A stretch of 34,027 bases of DNA, taken from the NCBI GenBank assembly GCA_014380005.1, contig JACMKT010000009.1, forward strand, positions 1 through 34,027, read 5' to 3'. Positions 27,395-34,027 of this stretch are shown here, in pieces. A model generated the notes under the pieces. It did no database searches, was not told where the DNA came from, and was given only the letters and a program-made list of their open reading frames with translations. Position numbers and translations under genes: made by a program. The DNA comes from Rhodospirillales bacterium (GTDB taxonomy: Bacteria > Pseudomonadota > Alphaproteobacteria > Rhodospirillales > Magnetospirillaceae). Positions within the stretch are counted from its first letter, which is position 1, and the number at the start of each line of letters is the position of its first letter.

Positions 27395-27970
27395 ATGCAG
27401 ATAGACCCCGATCTCCCCACCCAGAAAAAGCTGATGCGCGCCCACCAAGTGGAGGTGCGTCGGCTTGCCTGCGCATCCCATGGCCCTGCGGCGGCGGAAG
27501 CCCTGGCCCTGGATGTTGCCCCCGGCACCATCGTCGCCGCCTATTGGCCCATGGGGGACGAGATCGACCCGCGCCCGCTCATGCGCCGGTTGGAACAGGC
27601 GGGCTGCCGCTTGGCGCTGCCGGTGGTGGCGGCACGGGGCCAGCCTTTGGACTTTCGCGCTTACGCCTTCGGCGACACGCTGGAACCCGGCCTGCACGGC
27701 ACTGTTCACCCGGCGTTGACAGCCGCGCCGCTGATTCCCCAATTGATGCTGGTGCCGTTGTTGGCCTTCGACCGCCAGTGCTTTCGCCTTGGCTATGGCG
27801 GCGGCTATTATGACCGGACGCTGGAAAGCTTGCGCCAGCGCGCCCAGGTTAGGACTATAGGTTTGGGTTTTGCCGCCCAGGAAGTTGCAGTTATTCCCCG
27901 TGACGGCCATGACCAGCGCCTGGACGCCATCGTGACCGAAGCGGGTCTGATCACGCCGGAGACAGAATGA
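27395..27970 (+). CDS. fthC: 5-formyltetrahydrofolate cyclo-ligase
   Basis: A 191-residue protein with the family signature 'VPLLAFDRQCFRLGYGGGYY' near residues 121–140 and 'YWPMGDEIDPRPLM' earlier. It converts 5-formyl-THF to 5,10-methenyl-THF with ATP. ATG at 27395 is chosen to fit the family N-terminus ('PTQKKLMRAHQVEVRRLA'); it lies eight bases past the 6S RNA closing stem, and no Shine-Dalgarno is visible there. A longer frame would run through the 6S RNA. Stop overlaps the next start (ATGA). Confidence 0.9.
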   Translation: MQIDPDLPTQKKLMRAHQVEVRRLACASHGPAAAEALALDVAPGTIVAAYWPMGDEIDPRPLMRRLEQAGCRLALPVVAARGQPLDFRAYAFGDTLEPGLHGTVHPALTAAPLIPQLMLVPLLAFDRQCFRLGYGGGYYDRTLESLRQRAQVRTIGLGFAAQEVAVIPRDGHDQRLDAIVTEAGLITPETE

Positions 27971-28779
27971 GACTTCTTTACCTGGGCGACGTGCTGGGGC
28001 GCGCCGGACGCGATGCGGTCATCGAGAAGCTGCCGGAAATCCGCCGACGCCTGGAAACCGATTTCGTCGTGGTCAATGGCGAGAACGCCGCTCATGGTTT
28101 CGGCATCACTCCGAAGATCTGCGAGGATTTCTACGCCGCCGGCGTGGATGTGGTGACCCTGGGCAATCATTCCTGGGACCAGCGCGAGATCATGCCCTAT
28201 ATCGACGGCGACGCGCGGCTGCTGCGCCCGTTGAACTATCCGCCGGGCACGCCGGGCAAGGGCGTCGGCGTCTATCCCGGTCCGCGCGGCAAGAAGGTGA
28301 TGGTGGTTCAGGTCATGGGCCGTCTGTTCATGGACCCGCTGGACGACCCCTTCGCCGCCATGGAACGCGAACTGAACCGTGTCCGGTTGGGCAGCGGCGC
28401 CGACGCCATCATCGTGGATGTGCATGCCGAGGCGAGCAGCGAGAAGATGGCCTTGGGCCATGTGTGCGATGGCCGTGTCAGTCTAGTGGTTGGCAGCCAT
28501 TCCCACATTCCCACCGCTGACGCGCAAATTCTGCCGCGCGGCACCGCTTACCAGACCGATGCCGGCATGTGCGGCGACTACGATTCCGTCATCGGCATGA
28601 AGAAGGAAGCGGCCATCCACAAATTCGTCCGCAAAATCCCCGGCGATCGCCTGTCCCCGGCGGATGGTCCGGGCACTGTTTGCGGCGTGCTGGTGGAAAC
28701 CGACGACCGCACCGGCTTGGCGGTCAAAGTGGGCGCCCTGCGGGTGGGGCCGCGTCTGGCCGAGGTGTGGCCGAATTAG
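27967..28779 (+). CDS. YmdB-type metallophosphoesterase (TIGR00282 family)
   Basis: A 270-residue protein. Metal-binding residues of the family appear as D8 ('[10 protein letters not shown]'), E39 and N40 ('[12 protein letters not shown]'), N67 and H68 ('TLGNHSWDQ'), a His in '[11 protein letters not shown]' and two in '[10 protein letters not shown]'. Members act as phosphodiesterases on cyclic nucleotides or related substrates. Its ATG overlaps the fthC stop, so the two are coupled. The 82-base gap to yebC may carry the yebC promoter. Confidence 0.9.
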   Translation: MRLLYLGDVLGRAGRDAVIEKLPEIRRRLETDFVVVNGENAAHGFGITPKICEDFYAAGVDVVTLGNHSWDQREIMPYIDGDARLLRPLNYPPGTPGKGVGVYPGPRGKKVMVVQVMGRLFMDPLDDPFAAMERELNRVRLGSGADAIIVDVHAEASSEKMALGHVCDGRVSLVVGSHSHIPTADAQILPRGTAYQTDAGMCGDYDSVIGMKKEAAIHKFVRKIPGDRLSPADGPGTVCGVLVETDDRTGLAVKVGALRVGPRLAEVWPN

Positions 28780-28861
28780 TGCGGTCGGCCATAGCCCTGC
28801 GCGCACAAGATATGGTATAGGCAGCCCAACCGTATCCAACGCATCAGGGTTCGCATATTCC

Positions 28862-29611
28862 ATGGCCGGCCATTCCCAATTCAAGAACATCATGCACCGC
28901 AAGGGTGCCCAAGACGCCAAGCGCGCCAAGGTCTTCACCAAGCTGATCCGCGAGTTGACGGTCTCGGCCAAGTCGGGCCAGCCCGACCCGGCGTCCAATC
29001 CGCGCCTGCGTGCCGCCATCCAGGCCGCCCGCGCCGCCAACATGACCAAAGACACCATGGAACGCGCCATCAAGCGCGGCGCCGGCGGCGAAGATGGCAC
29101 CAATTACGAGGAAGTGCGGTACGAGGGTTACGGCCCCGGTTCCGTCGCCATCATCGTCGAGGGCCTGACCGACAACCGCAACCGCACCGCCCCGGAAGTG
29201 CGCACAGCCTTCGCCAAGAACGGCGGCGCCTTGGGTGAGTCCAATTCCGTGTCGTTCATGTTCGACCGCGTCGGCGCTATCGCCTATCCGGCCGGTGCCG
29301 CCTCGGCTGAGGCCATGTTCGAAGCCGCCCTTGAGGCTGGCGCCGACAATGTGGAATCCTCGGAAGACGCCCACGAGATCACCTGCGCCCCCGACGATCT
29401 GGCTGCCGTGCGCGACGCCCTGGAAGCCACCTTCGGCACGCCCGTGCACGCCCGCCTGGATTGGCGCCCGCAGACCACCGTGCCGGTGGCCGATCTGGAT
29501 ACCGCCAAGACCCTGCTGAAGTTGTTGGATACCCTCGAAGACAATGACGACGTCCAGCGCGTCATCGCCAATTTCGAGATTCCCGACGACATCATGGAAA
29601 AGCTGGGCTGA
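28862..29611 (+). CDS. yebC: YebC/TACO1-family translation or transcription factor
   Basis: A 249-residue protein opening '[20 protein letters not shown]', the hallmark of the family, followed by '[14 protein letters not shown]' and '[19 protein letters not shown]'. Recent work in several bacteria ties the family to resolving ribosome stalls at proline runs; older work describes DNA-binding regulators. A polyproline-rescue role would be apt in a genome encoding 52 consecutive prolines (inference). It precedes ruvCAB, the conserved order. Confidence 0.95.
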   Translation: MAGHSQFKNIMHRKGAQDAKRAKVFTKLIRELTVSAKSGQPDPASNPRLRAAIQAARAANMTKDTMERAIKRGAGGEDGTNYEEVRYEGYGPGSVAIIVEGLTDNRNRTAPEVRTAFAKNGGALGESNSVSFMFDRVGAIAYPAGAASAEAMFEAALEAGADNVESSEDAHEITCAPDDLAAVRDALEATFGTPVHARLDWRPQTTVPVADLDTAKTLLKLLDTLEDNDDVQRVIANFEIPDDIMEKLG

Positions 29612-29630
29612 GGCAGTAGGGTATTACTCC

Positions 29631-29738
29631 CCACTGTCGTCATGGCCGGGCTTGACCCGACCATCCACGCGCTTGGGGCGAAGACGGTGCCGGACGATGC
29701 CACGTGGATACGCGGGTCAAGCCCGCGCATGACGGTGG
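29631..29738. repeat. Dispersed palindromic repeat, copy 1 (before ruvC)
   Basis: A 108-base element whose arms, GTCATGGCCGGGCTTGACCC… at the left and …GGGTCAAGCCCGCGCATGAC at the right, are near-complementary, each ending in a CCATCCACG/CGTGGATA box towards the centre. A second copy lies at 31964–32067. It is not coding and looks like an intergenic REP/MITE-like unit. Confidence 0.85.
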
Positions 29739-29770
29739 CCGTGGTGGCGCAGCAGCAGGGGGGAGAGGAC

Positions 29771-30271
29771 GTGAGAGTACTTGGTCTCGATCCCGGCTTA
29801 CGCATCACCGGCTGGGGGATCATCGACGTGGATGGTTCCCACCTGCGCCACGTGGCCGATGGCGTGGTCACGTCCGATGCCAAGCTGAGCCTTGCCGAGC
29901 GGCTGGTCCAGTTGCATGAGGGCGTACGCGCCGTCATCACCCAGTGGAGCCCGGAAGAGGCGGCGGTTGAGGAAACCTTCGTCAACAAGAACCCGGAAAG
30001 CACCTTGAAGCTGGGTCAGGCCAGGGGCGTGGTGCTGCTGGCTCCGGCGCTCATGGGCATTACGGTGGGGGAATACTCGCCCGCCTCGGTCAAGCAGGCG
30101 GTGGTCGGAACCGGCCGCGCGCAGAAGGATCAAGTGGGCATGATGGTACGGACGTTGCTGCCGGGCTGTTTGGTTAAAAGCCCCGATTCCGCCGACGCCC
30201 TGGCCGTGGCCATCTGCCATTCCCACCACCTTGCCACCGCGCGCCGGCTGGCGCGGGCGGTGGCGAAATGA
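29771..30271 (+). CDS. ruvC: Holliday junction endonuclease RuvC
   Basis: A 166-residue protein from GTG with GGGAGAGG upstream. The catalytic acids are in place: D7 ('LGLDPG'), E67/E68 ('[11 protein letters not shown]') and D139 and D142 ('[14 protein letters not shown]'). It cuts Holliday junctions in the RuvABC resolvasome. The longer frame runs back through the palindromic repeat and is rejected. The TGA overlaps the ruvA ATG. Confidence 0.97.
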   Translation: MRVLGLDPGLRITGWGIIDVDGSHLRHVADGVVTSDAKLSLAERLVQLHEGVRAVITQWSPEEAAVEETFVNKNPESTLKLGQARGVVLLAPALMGITVGEYSPASVKQAVVGTGRAQKDQVGMMVRTLLPGCLVKSPDSADALAVAICHSHHLATARRLARAVAK

Positions 30272-30909
30272 TCGCCAAGCTCAAGGGCTTGATCGATTCC
30301 GTCGGTGACGACTTCGCCGTCGTGGATGTGGGCGGCGTCGGCTATCTGGTATTCTGCTCGGGCAAGACCCTGGCACGGCTTGAGGTCGGCATCGCCGCCA
30401 CGCTGCATATCGAGACCCATGTGCGCGAGGACCACATCCATCTGTACGGCTTCGTGGAAGCGGCGGAGCGGGAATGGTTCAACCTGCTGACCACGGTCCA
30501 GGGCGTGGGCGCCAAGGTCGGCCTGTCCATCCTGTCGGTGGTCAGTCCCGATCAATTGCTGCAAACCATTGCGGCCCAGGACAAGACCGCGCTGACCCGG
30601 GCCAATGGTGTCGGCCCTAAGCTGGCCGTGCGCATCGTCACCGAGTTGAAGGACAAGGCGGGCAAAATCGCCTTGGGCGGTTTCGGCGCCGCCGTCGCGG
30701 CCAACGCGGTTGCCAATGCTGCGCCCATGCCGGCCCATGGGGGCGGCGCCATGGAAGACGCCATCTCGGCCCTGGTCAATCTGGGCTATCGCCGGCTGGA
30801 GGCGTTCGAGGCGGTGGGCATCGTCGCCGGTGAATTGGGCGAGGGCGCGACGTCGTCGGCCCTGATCAGCCATGCGCTTAAGCGTCTGGGCAAGGAACTG
30901 GCGCGATGA
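30268..30909 (+). CDS. ruvA: Holliday junction helicase subunit RuvA
   Basis: A 213-residue protein starting '[20 protein letters not shown]', with 'GVGYLVFCS' and '[13 protein letters not shown]' of the OB domain and two helix-hairpin-helix motifs ('[13 protein letters not shown]', '[13 protein letters not shown]'). The C-terminal domain after an Ala/Gly linker contacts RuvB. It binds the four-way junction and loads RuvB. ATGA overlaps on both sides give coupled translation. Confidence 0.98.
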   Translation: MIAKLKGLIDSVGDDFAVVDVGGVGYLVFCSGKTLARLEVGIAATLHIETHVREDHIHLYGFVEAAEREWFNLLTTVQGVGAKVGLSILSVVSPDQLLQTIAAQDKTALTRANGVGPKLAVRIVTELKDKAGKIALGGFGAAVAANAVANAAPMPAHGGGAMEDAISALVNLGYRRLEAFEAVGIVAGELGEGATSSALISHALKRLGKELAR

Positions 30910-31943
30910 CACGGGTGGTCTCGCCGGAACAAGCCTCGGGCGATGTGGAGACTCATCTGCGTCCCCAAACCCTGGACGATTTCACCGGCCAGCGGCAGGT
31001 CTGCGAGAACCTCAAGATTTTCATCACGGCGGCGCGGGGCCGGGGCGAGGCGCTGGACCACACCCTGTTCTACGGCCCGCCCGGCCTGGGCAAGACCACC
31101 CTGGCGCAGATCGTGTCCAAGGAATTGGGCGTGGGCTTCCGCGCCACTTCCGGCCCGGTCATCGCCAAGGCGGGCGATTTGGCGGCGTTGCTGACCAATC
31201 TTGAACCGCGCGACGTGCTGTTCATCGACGAAATCCACCGCCTTAATCCCGCCATAGAAGAAGTGCTCTATCCGGCTATGGAGGACTTCCAATTGGATCT
31301 GATCATCGGAGAGGGTCCGGCGGCCCGGTCGGTGCGGATCGATTTGCCGCCGTTTACGCTGGTGGGTGCCACCACGCGCTCTGGCCTGCTGACCACGCCG
31401 CTGCGCGAGCGTTTCGGCATCCCCTGCCGCATGAATTTCTACACCCCGGACGAGCTTGAGCTGATCGTGCGCCGTGGCGCCCGCGTGCTGGGTTTCGACG
31501 TCACCAAAGACGGCGCCGCCGAGGTGGCCAAGCGTTCGCGCGGCACCCCCCGCGTGGCCGGGCGCCTGCTGCGCCGCGTGCGCGACTTCGCCGCCGTGGC
31601 CGGCAAGAGTCCGGTGGACAAAGACGTGGCCGACGCCGCCCTGACTCGGCTGGAAGTGGACCAGATGGGCCTGGACGCCATGGATCGCCGCTACCTGTCC
31701 TGCATCGCCGAAAATTACGGTGGTGGGCCGGTGGGCGTGGATACCCTGGCTGCCGCCTTGTCGGAACAGCGCGATACCTTGGAAGAGGTCATCGAGCCCT
31801 ATCTGCTGCAACAGGGCCTGATCCAGCGCACCCCGCGTGGCCGCATGCTGTCGGCCAACGGCTTCAAGCATATCGGCCTTAATCCGCCGCGCGAGTTGCT
31901 GATCCAGTTGGATCTGCTGTCGCAGCCGGAGGATGAGGAATGA
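30906..31943 (+). CDS. ruvB: Holliday junction helicase motor RuvB
   Basis: A 345-residue AAA+ ATPase with Walker A 'GPPGLGKTT' at 57–65, Walker B '[10 protein letters not shown]' near 104–113, sensor motif '[14 protein letters not shown]', and the C-terminal winged helix. It drives branch migration. Its ATG overlaps the ruvA stop. A palindromic repeat follows 20 bases after the stop. Confidence 0.98.
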   Translation: MTRVVSPEQASGDVETHLRPQTLDDFTGQRQVCENLKIFITAARGRGEALDHTLFYGPPGLGKTTLAQIVSKELGVGFRATSGPVIAKAGDLAALLTNLEPRDVLFIDEIHRLNPAIEEVLYPAMEDFQLDLIIGEGPAARSVRIDLPPFTLVGATTRSGLLTTPLRERFGIPCRMNFYTPDELELIVRRGARVLGFDVTKDGAAEVAKRSRGTPRVAGRLLRRVRDFAAVAGKSPVDKDVADAALTRLEVDQMGLDAMDRRYLSCIAENYGGGPVGVDTLAAALSEQRDTLEEVIEPYLLQQGLIQRTPRGRMLSANGFKHIGLNPPRELLIQLDLLSQPEDEE

Positions 31944-31963
31944 TGGCCGGGTGTCTCTCTCTA

Positions 31964-32067
31964 GCCGTCATGGCCGGACTTGTTCCGGGCATCCACGCCG
32001 TTCCGCCACTTCGGCGTTTCCTCGGGCACTCCCACGTGGATGGCCGGGTCAAGCCCGGCCATGACGG
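31964..32067. repeat. Dispersed palindromic repeat, copy 2 (after ruvB)
   Basis: Same family as 29631–29738: the left arm CCGTCATGGCCGGACTTG and right arm GGTCAAGCCCGGCCATGACG pair over most of their length, with ATCCACG/CGTGGAT inside. The central 35 bases differ from copy 1, as expected of a palindromic unit with a variable middle. No open frame has coding character here. Confidence 0.85.
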
Positions 32068-32094
32068 TGGTGTGGTGATGCGGGGGAGGGGGCA

Positions 32095-32508
32095 ATGACT
32101 CACCGCCACCAAATCCGCGTCTATTGGGAAGACACCGATGCCGGCGGCATCGTCTACCATTCCAATTACCTGAATTTCGCCGAGCGCGGCCGCACCGAAA
32201 TGGTGCGCACGCTGGGGCTGAAGCAGTCGGAATTGGCCGATGACGGCTTCTTCTTCGCCGTCCGCCATATGGATGTGGACTTCCTGAAATCGGCCCGGCT
32301 GGACGATCTGTTGGAGGTGGAATCCACCCCGATTTCGGTCGGGGGGGCCTCGATGGAAGTGGGGCAGGTCATTCGACGGCTTGACGATGACGCGATTTTG
32401 GTGCGTCTCCATGTGCGATTGGCTTTTATCAGCCGCGACGGCAAGCCGGCACGCATTCCGGCGGATTTGAAAAACACATTGCAGGCTTTGGTTAGCGAAA
32501 GGCGTTAG
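32095..32508 (+). CDS. ybgC: Tol-Pal-associated acyl-CoA thioesterase YbgC
   Basis: A 137-residue hotdog-fold protein. The catalytic motif 'WEDTDAGGIVYHSNYLNF' includes D15 and H22, and 'FFFAVRHMDVDFLKSARLDD' follows as usual. It hydrolyses short acyl-CoA or acyl-ACP and is the conserved first gene of the tol-pal cluster. It ends four bases before tolQ. Confidence 0.95.
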   Translation: MTHRHQIRVYWEDTDAGGIVYHSNYLNFAERGRTEMVRTLGLKQSELADDGFFFAVRHMDVDFLKSARLDDLLEVESTPISVGGASMEVGQVIRRLDDDAILVRLHVRLAFISRDGKPARIPADLKNTLQALVSERR

Positions 32509-32512
32509 TGTC

Positions 32513-33237
32513 ATGGATCCTGTTCAGACGGTTCAACTGGCCGGCTCGGTGGCCGAGCACGACTTGTCCATGTGGGCCCTGTTCCTGCGGGCCGACATCA
32601 TCGTCAAGTTCGTGATGATCGCCTTGATCGGCGCGTCGTTCTGGTGCTGGGCAATCATCTTCGACAAGCTGATGCGGTTGCGTGCCCTGTGGCAGCGCGC
32701 CGAGCAGTTCGAGGAATCGTTCTGGTCCGGCGGTTCGCTGGAAGAACTTTACGACCGCATCGGTTCGCGTCCGCTGGACCCCATGTCGTCCATCTTCGTT
32801 GCCGCCATGCGCGAATGGCGCCGCTCCGCCGCCAAGGGCCTGAACGACCGCGAGACCACCCGCGTCAGCCTGCCCCAGCGCATCGACCGCGTCATGCACG
32901 TGACCCTGGGCCGCGAGATGGACATTCTGGAGCGCAGCCTGGGCGTGCTCGCCTCGGTGGGCTCCACGGCGCCGTTCATCGGCCTGTTCGGCACGGTGTG
33001 GGGCATCATGAACTCGTTCCAGTCCATCGCCTCGACCAAGAACACCTCGCTGGCCGTGGTGGCGCCGGGTATTTCGGAGGCGCTGTTCGCCACCGCCCTG
33101 GGCCTGGTGGCCGCCATTCCGGCCGTGATCGCCTATAACAAGATCTCCAACGATATGGACCGCTATGCCAAGCGGCTGGAGAACTTCTCAAGCGAGTTCG
33201 GCGCCATCCTGTCGCGCCAGTTGGAGGAGAAGGTCTG

Positions 33238-33238
<1 letters not shown>
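32513..33238 (+). CDS. tolQ: Tol-Pal motor protein TolQ
   Basis: A 241-residue inner-membrane protein of the MotA/ExbB family with three membrane segments: about 28–51, 143–170 ('[17 protein letters not shown]') and 188–210. With TolR it forms the proton-driven motor that pulls on TolA during outer-membrane constriction. TGATG overlap with tolR. Confidence 0.97.
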
Positions 33239-33705
<467 letters not shown>

Positions 33706-33715
33706 GGGCGATCCC

Positions 33716-34027
33716 ATGGCGGTGAAGCGCAATAGCTACATCTACTCGGGCGTTTTGCACGTGGCCGTCGCGGCGATCGCGATCTTTGGCCTGCCCAATT
33801 TCTGGAAGCCGCCAGAGGTGGTCGATACCGCCCTGGTGGTGGATCTGGTCCCCATTGGCCTGAAGACCAACCCGCCGCCCAAGCAGGCAGAAGCGCCGCA
33901 GCCCGAGCCGGCTAAACCCGAGCCGCCCAACGCCGAGGAGCCCAAGACCGAGCCGAACAAGCCCGAGCAGGTGAAGACGCCGCCGCCACCGCCGACGCAG
34001 CCACCACATCAGCCGAAGCCGCCGGAA
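33716..34027 (+). CDS. tolA: TolA, 3' end outside the window
   Basis: The ATG at 33716 opens a frame that remains open to the last base (104 residues seen). It starts 'MAVKRNSYIYSGVLHVAVAA' with one N-terminal membrane segment (about 10–30), then 'VVDLVPIG' and a Pro/Lys/Glu/Gln-rich rod. This is the start typical of TolA, which bridges the TolQR motor to Pal. Position ten bases after tolR supports it. The C-terminal domain is not in the window. Confidence 0.9.
   Translation, partial: MAVKRNSYIYSGVLHVAVAAIAIFGLPNFWKPPEVVDTALVVDLVPIGLKTNPPPKQAEAPQPEPAKPEPPNAEEPKTEPNKPEQVKTPPPPPTQPPHQPKPPE

Noticed and set aside
29642-29770. N-terminal extension of ruvC from 29642
   Set aside because: It would translate the palindromic repeat; the GTG at 29771 gives the conserved RuvC start.

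Overview
The window is high-GC, densely coded DNA from an alphaproteobacterium. Its gene content and local order are those of a Rhodospirillales member, most like the Magnetospirillum group: zapA–6S RNA–fthC, yebC–ruvCAB–ybgC–tolQRA, a NifJ-type pyruvate:ferredoxin oxidoreductase, an AHL synthase, and dispersed palindromic repeats that resemble elements I associate with this group. The species assignment is inference. No mobile element, phage or CRISPR array was seen.

Region 1 (1–9.3 kb) is surface and envelope biology. It holds the 3' end of a PEP-CTERM exported protein, a 1197-residue protein with a duplicated TPR plus glycosyltransferase layout and a methyltransferase-like centre, a FecR-domain protein with 52 consecutive prolines and RTX repeats, a hydrogenase-maturation-type protease, and an MscS channel with a cyclic-nucleotide-binding domain. 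Region 2 (9.3–12.9 kb) is nifJ. Region 3 (13.2–18.4 kb) is a regulatory island: an XRE regulator, a small gene, luxI, luxR, a PocR-domain histidine kinase, and a divergent AraC regulator, with several inverted repeats between them.

Region 4 (18.4–21.8 kb) is the least explained and most interesting. It is a tight run of two diverged DUF2589-type paralogues, two small soluble proteins, a small single-membrane-segment protein, a small exported protein and an exported EndoU-type RNase, followed by a small acidic cytoplasmic protein that could be an immunity factor. I propose it as an uncharacterised EndoU effector locus.

Region 5 (21.8–26.5 kb) has a Mur ligase divergent from an LD-carboxypeptidase (probably murein recycling), tRNA-Val(CAC), and a minus-strand operon: DUF3124 lipoprotein-like/exported protein, unknown protein, thiE (apparently with an AUU start), and a LOG-family gene. 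Region 6 (26.6–34.0 kb) is conserved housekeeping: a DUF4164-like coiled coil, zapA, 6S RNA, fthC, a YmdB-like phosphodiesterase, yebC, ruvC-ruvA-ruvB with overlapping stop/start codons, ybgC, tolQ, tolR and the 5' part of tolA, which runs off the window. Two copies of one palindromic repeat flank ruvCAB.
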